DNA of 64,000 nt from Deltaproteobacteria bacterium (GTDB lineage Bacteria; JADJOY01), in NCBI GenBank assembly GCA_016713535.1, contig JADJOY010000016.1:62001-126000 (forward strand), in the 5' to 3' direction. The translations under genes and the position numbers were made by a program. Position 1 is the first letter of the stretch, and every line of letters begins with the position of its first letter. Of the stretch, positions 61,001 through 64,000 are shown piece by piece. The notes under the pieces are model-generated. The model was not told the origin of the DNA. It did no database searches and saw only the letters and a list, made by a program, of their open reading frames with translations.

Positions 61001-62617
61001 TCAGCGCGCCCCGCTCGGGCTCACGCGCTCGATCGCCTCGAGGAGCGCCGCGAGGCGGACGGGCTTCAGCAGCGACACGTCGATCTCCGTCGGCCCTTCG
61101 GCGAGGTCCACCTCGTCCGCGAACCCGCAGCAGGTCACGATCGGCATCCGTGGCTCGATCGCGCGCAGCGCATCGCGGAGGGCGCGGCCGCTCGGGCCCG
61201 GCATCACGCGAGCCACCAGCACGGCGCGGATCTCGCCGCGGTGAGCGCGCAACTCCTCGAGCGCTCCCTCCGCGCTCGTAGCGACCAGCGTCGCGAAGCC
61301 CGCGCTCGTGAGCAGGTCGTGGATCGTCTCGAGGACCTCGCGGTCGTCGTCGACCACCAGGATCGTGCCGCCCGCTCCCGCCACCCGCTCGGGCTCGGGC
61401 TCGGGCTCGACAGCACGCGACGCCGGCACGGCCCCACGCGCGCGTGGCAGCAAGACCTCGAAGCGCGCGCCGCCTCCGAGCGCGCTCGCCACCAGCACCG
61501 CCCCCTGATGGCCGAGGACGATCCCCTGCACCGCGGCGAGGCCGAGCCCGCGCCCGCAGGTCTTGGTGGTGAAGAACGGGTCGAACACGCGCGCCAGCAC
61601 GTCGGCGGGCATACCCGGACCGTCGTCGGTCACGGCCAGCACGACGTGGGGACCGTCCGCCAGACGCACGCCCATCGCCTCCGCATCCGCTCGCTCTGCG
61701 GCGGTGGGCTCACGCACGGACGTGGCGAGGTGGACCGAGCCGCTCTGCGCGCCGAGGGCCTCCGCTGCGTTGAGCACCAGATTCATGACCACCTGCTGCA
61801 TCTGGCTCGCGTCGACCTCGGCGGGGGAGAGCGCGGGATCGAGCTCGGTGGTGACCGCGACGTTCGACGGCACCGCCACCCGGATGAGCGTCAGCGTGCG
61901 CCGCACCAGCTCGTTGAGGTCAGCGGGCGCCGCGTCGACCTCGCCGCGTCCGGCGTAGGCGAGCATGTGGCGAGCGAGCTCGGCGGCAGTCTCGGCTGCG
62001 CCGAGGACTCGCTCGAGGTCGTGGACCGCGGGGTGCGCCGGACCGACACGTTTCAAGGCGAGCTGGGCGTGGCCCATCATCACCGCGAGCAGGTTGTTGA
62101 GGTCGTGAGCGACGCCGCCCGCGAGGACCGCGAGGCTCTCGGCCTTCTGGCTGCGGCGCAGCCGCTCGGCGGTGAGGCGCCGCTGGGTGATGTCGCGCTG
62201 CGTGCCCCACGCTCGCCACAGCAGTCCGTCGTGAACGGTGCCGACGAGGTTGTTGGCGAAGACCTTGGGCGCGCCATCGCGGTCGATCTCGTGGGACTCG
62301 GCGTCGGTGAGGCGGTACCCGGAGCGCACGAAGGCGCGCAGGTACTCGACGTTGTGCGGGTCCTCGGGTGGCAGGAGCTGCTCGATCCGGGCGCCGATCA
62401 GCAGGCTCGGATCATCGAACCCATACATCCGCGCCATCGCGACGTTGGCGTCCCCGAGGTAGCCGCGCTCGAACATGAGCCGTACCTGGTCCTCGACGGA
62501 GAGCGAGGTCGGGATCGGCTCGTCGAGGTCGGCGCACCACAGCCCCTCGGCGCTCTGCTCGAAGAGGGCGCGGTAGCGTTCGTCGAGGGTCGCGGGATCG
62601 CGATCGTACGGGCTCAT
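61001..62617 (-). CDS. PAS-containing hybrid histidine kinase with degenerate receiver
   Basis: The protein has 538 residues and no membrane helix, so it senses inside the cell. A PAS domain (residues 10-145) is followed by a dimerisation/phosphoacceptor segment with His171 (GGVAHDLNN), then an ATPase domain with the N box (MNLVLNAAEAL), G1 box (DDGPGMP) and GLGLAAVQG. The C-terminal receiver has the acidic pair Asp423-Asp424 and a LLKP lysine, but the phosphoacceptor position reads Ala469 (VLVARVMPGPSG), so it probably cannot be phosphorylated. The start at MSPYDRDPATLDE fits the PAS domain. The signal is unknown. Confidence 0.88.
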   Translation of the reverse strand: MSPYDRDPATLDERYRALFEQSAEGLWCADLDEPIPTSLSVEDQVRLMFERGYLGDANVAMARMYGFDDPSLLIGARIEQLLPPEDPHNVEYLRAFVRSGYRLTDAESHEIDRDGAPKVFANNLVGTVHDGLLWRAWGTQRDITQRRLTAERLRRSQKAESLAVLAGGVAHDLNNLLAVMMGHAQLALKRVGPAHPAVHDLERVLGAAETAAELARHMLAYAGRGEVDAAPADLNELVRRTLTLIRVAVPSNVAVTTELDPALSPAEVDASQMQQVVMNLVLNAAEALGAQSGSVHLATSVREPTAAERADAEAMGVRLADGPHVVLAVTDDGPGMPADVLARVFDPFFTTKTCGRGLGLAAVQGIVLGHQGAVLVASALGGGARFEVLLPRARGAVPASRAVEPEPEPERVAGAGGTILVVDDDREVLETIHDLLTSAGFATLVATSAEGALEELRAHRGEIRAVLVARVMPGPSGRALRDALRAIEPRMPIVTCCGFADEVDLAEGPTEIDVSLLKPVRLAALLEAIERVSPSGAR

Positions 62618-62954
62618 GGACCGGTGGCGGTCGCAGGCGGGGATCCGACACGAGGCCTCGCTCGTCTTAACAAACTCGCGCCGACAAGTGGACCCCGCGC
62701 GCTCGATAGCGGGCTCCGGCGCTGCGCGACCGTTCGGGGACCGAGCGGAGGCGCGCCACCGCTCGCCCCCCGGCAAATGTTGCCGTTCGAGGCGAGGCCC
62801 CGAGCTCACCGACCGGTCGTGGGGCGGCCGCGAGGCCCGCATTTTCGGATCGCGCCCGGTTCGCCGCGGGAGGCATCGCGGTTGCTTAGGAGGCGAACGG
62901 CCACGGTAGGCGCTCGGCGATCCCCCTCCGACGCGATCGCCCCGAGAGGACATC
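62618..62954. other. Divergent spacer with no recognised feature
   Basis: This 337-bp region separates the histidine kinase (minus) and a repetitive beta protein (plus), so it should carry both promoters. I see only GC-rich sequence, no convincing operator, riboswitch or repeat of the window's families. The last bases hold GAGAGGA, the ribosome binding site of the next gene. Confidence 0.5.
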
Positions 62955-63497
62955 ATGACGATCCACGGCATCCGCAACGGCTCCCCCGAGATCACGCGCA
63001 CCGGCGCCTTCGACACCAGCCGGGGCACGAGCGGCAACTTCACGGACATCGTGAGCGGGACCCGCGACGCGTTCACCCGCACGTCGAGCGCGGTCGACGC
63101 AGACGGCAACACGCTCGTCAGCCGCATCACCGACGTGACGCGGAACGAGGACGGAACCCTGTCGTTCACCTCGACCATCCAGGGCGCGGACGGTGCGTCG
63201 TTCACCCGCGAAGGCACCATCGAGCGCACCGAGGCCGGCACCTACACCGCACGCGGCACGCTCACCGGTCAGGACGGCGCGACCTTCGAGTTCACCAGCA
63301 CCGTGAACGCCGCCGACGGCCAGCGCGACGTCTCCACCGAGATCGCGAAGGATGGCGAGGCGATCGCGAGCGTCGCCACCAGCACCGTGCGTGGAGACGA
63401 CGGGCTCACCCGCACCAACACGGTCACCGGCGCAGGCGAGCAGAGCAAGAGTCGCTCGAGGACCATCCACGTCACCGGGCTCGACGTCCACGTCTGA
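62955..63497 (+). CDS. Hypothetical repetitive beta-rich protein
   Basis: I do not recognise this 180-residue protein. It has no signal peptide and is rich in Thr, Ser, Gly and Asp. A unit of about 30 residues recurs loosely, ending in patterns such as GADGASFTREGTIERTEAG and GQDGATFEFTSTVNAADG, so it may fold as a beta-solenoid or a repeated hairpin. A GAGAGGA site precedes the ATG. Only one Cys-free domain is seen. The function is unknown. Confidence 0.6.
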   Translation: MTIHGIRNGSPEITRTGAFDTSRGTSGNFTDIVSGTRDAFTRTSSAVDADGNTLVSRITDVTRNEDGTLSFTSTIQGADGASFTREGTIERTEAGTYTARGTLTGQDGATFEFTSTVNAADGQRDVSTEIAKDGEAIASVATSTVRGDDGLTRTNTVTGAGEQSKSRSRTIHVTGLDVHV

Positions 63498-63605
63498 GTT
63501 TTTCGGGGGGCTGTTCAAGCCCCCCGCCCGCCTGGAGGGCGGCGCTCCGTCGCCGCCGCCCGGCACGGCCCACCGAGGCTCTCGCTTCGCTCGTGGGGTC
63601 GCGCC
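63498..63605. other. Short spacer with GC hairpins
   Basis: GGGGGGCT-GTTCA-AGCCCCCC is a perfect 8-bp hairpin directly after the preceding stop codon (63505-63525), followed by GGGCGGCG-type hairpins. No T-run follows on the coding strand; a T-run instead precedes the hairpin. It may still stabilise or end the mRNA. Confidence 0.45.
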
Positions 63606-63757
63606 GAGGCTGTGAATCTTGCGATCTGGGTCGCTCAGGGAAGCCGCTTGGGCCCGGCGACGGGGGATGGAACCCCCGTCGCTACGATCCTTCTCGTCGC
63701 GCGGGGGGCTCCGTCCCCCCGCGGCGCTTCGCTCCCGCTCGATTGCTTCACAGGCTC
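63606..63757 (+). repeat. MITE-like palindromic repeat, copy 5 (full length)
   Basis: This 152-bp element has terminal inverted repeats GAGGCTGTGAATC and, read in reverse, GAGCCTGTGAAGC (11 of 13 matches). The internal order matches the copy near 13.8 kb: TCGCTCA...GGAAGCCGC, the GCGACGGGGGATGG hairpin, then the GCGGGGGG hairpin and a TCGATTGCTTCACAGG end. Confidence 0.85.
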
Positions 63758-63758
63758 G

Positions 63759-64000
63759 CTAGACCTTGGGCGTCATCCAGCCGGCGATCGAGAGCAGCAC
63801 GATCCCCGCCGCCCAGGTCGCCAGATAGGCGACCAGCCCGATCGCGTTCGGCGCGTACTTCCAGCGCAGCCGGTGCGGCCACCCGGGCTTGAGCGCCAGG
63901 AACGCCATCGCCGAGGACGCGGGGAAGAGGAAGCCCGGGATCGAGAGGTCACGGGTGGTGCGCGTGGTGGCGATCGCCGTCACGTACAGGCACGCGGCCG
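63759..64000 (-). CDS. Partial membrane protein (N-terminus outside window)
   Basis: The frame is open to the window edge, and the visible residues end in GLVAYLATWAAGIVLLSIAGWMTPKV. Two hydrophobic stretches suggest at least two membrane helices. A GTG inside the window could be a start, but the frame continues upstream through ACLYV, so it is more likely the C-terminal part of a larger protein. The family is not recognised. The stop codon lies two bases after the end of the MITE-like repeat. Confidence 0.55.
   Translation of the reverse strand, partial: AACLYVTAIATTRTTRDLSIPGFLFPASSAMAFLALKPGWPHRLRWKYAPNAIGLVAYLATWAAGIVLLSIAGWMTPKV

Noticed and set aside
60917-63892. A 991-residue open frame on the plus strand opposite the histidine kinase
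   Set aside because: Composition is typical of GC-rich antisense frames, no domain is seen, and the opposite strand has a well-supported kinase gene.
1-64000. tRNA or rRNA genes
   Set aside because: I saw no GGTTC-type T-loop in a cloverleaf context and no rRNA-like conserved sequence. Faint matches lie inside protein genes such as pncB.

Overview
This 64 kb window is very GC-rich and densely coded, with short spacers, many ATGA or GTGA stop/start overlaps, and no rRNA, tRNA, CRISPR array, transposase or phage gene that I can see. The gene content points to a free-living Gram-negative bacterium of the former deltaproteobacterial lineages (Myxococcota or Binatota-like). Supporting this are an outer-membrane porin, lipoproteins, a hopanoid-type epimerase, a DUF3604/parvulin/HupE-like cluster, and two secreted proteins ending in a Cys-rich linker, one membrane helix and an Arg cluster, like the MYXO-CTERM class. 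The species assignment is an inference; no phylogenetic marker was tested.

Layout. 1-11 kb: a partial membrane protein, a type II NADH dehydrogenase-like flavoprotein, an acyl-CoA ligase, a GDSG serine protease, a possible lipoprotein, a large flavoprotein fused to a NapH/NosR-type polyferredoxin, a glucose dehydrogenase-like enzyme and two small ORFs. 11-18.5 kb: a block of perfect direct repeats, a VAT-1-like oxidoreductase, NhaR, then a stress and proteostasis group (HPF, FtsH, TerC) and a DUF4380 protein. 18.5-26 kb: a lipoprotein, HupE-like membrane protein, parvulin and DUF3604 protein on the minus strand, then YkgJ and a TIM-barrel-like secreted protein. 26-36 kb: a methyltransferase, thioredoxin-like protein, glyoxalase-fold protein, NAD salvage pair pncB-nadD, epimerase, GNAT, ornithine cyclodeaminase-like enzyme, zinc metallopeptidase, a hypothetical and ArsC. 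36-42 kb: an amidase and a very large GH13-GH133 debranching-type enzyme. 42-46 kb: a tight six-gene minus-strand operon (porin, bfd, bfr, FMN-binding protein, four-helix membrane protein, SDR) behind a near-consensus Fur box. 46-64 kb: VanZ-like protein, secreted metalloprotease, glycerate kinase, two polytopic glycosyltransferase-like proteins, YqgE/AlgH, a tandem SagB-type oxidoreductase, GNAT, a thrombospondin-type-3 surface protein, a histidine kinase with a degenerate receiver, and a partial membrane protein.

Two properties run through the window. First, the spacers are full of palindromic repeats: a 151-152 bp MITE-like element with terminal inverted repeats and internal hairpins, a composite unit of about 95 bp built on a 19-bp perfect palindrome, and a local nest of exact 97-bp and 68-bp direct repeats. 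Second, four large genes are each broken by one apparent single-base deletion, and adding one base makes each total length a multiple of three. This looks more like sequence error than biological decay, and each is annotated here as one gene.

The best candidate for an undescribed system is the Fur-box operon at 42.3-46.3 kb. It joins an outer-membrane porin, ferritin iron storage and release proteins, and an extracytoplasmic FMN-binding protein beside a His-containing membrane protein, suggesting a reductive iron-acquisition route. The flavoprotein-polyferredoxin fusion at 6.9-9.3 kb is the second most interesting item.
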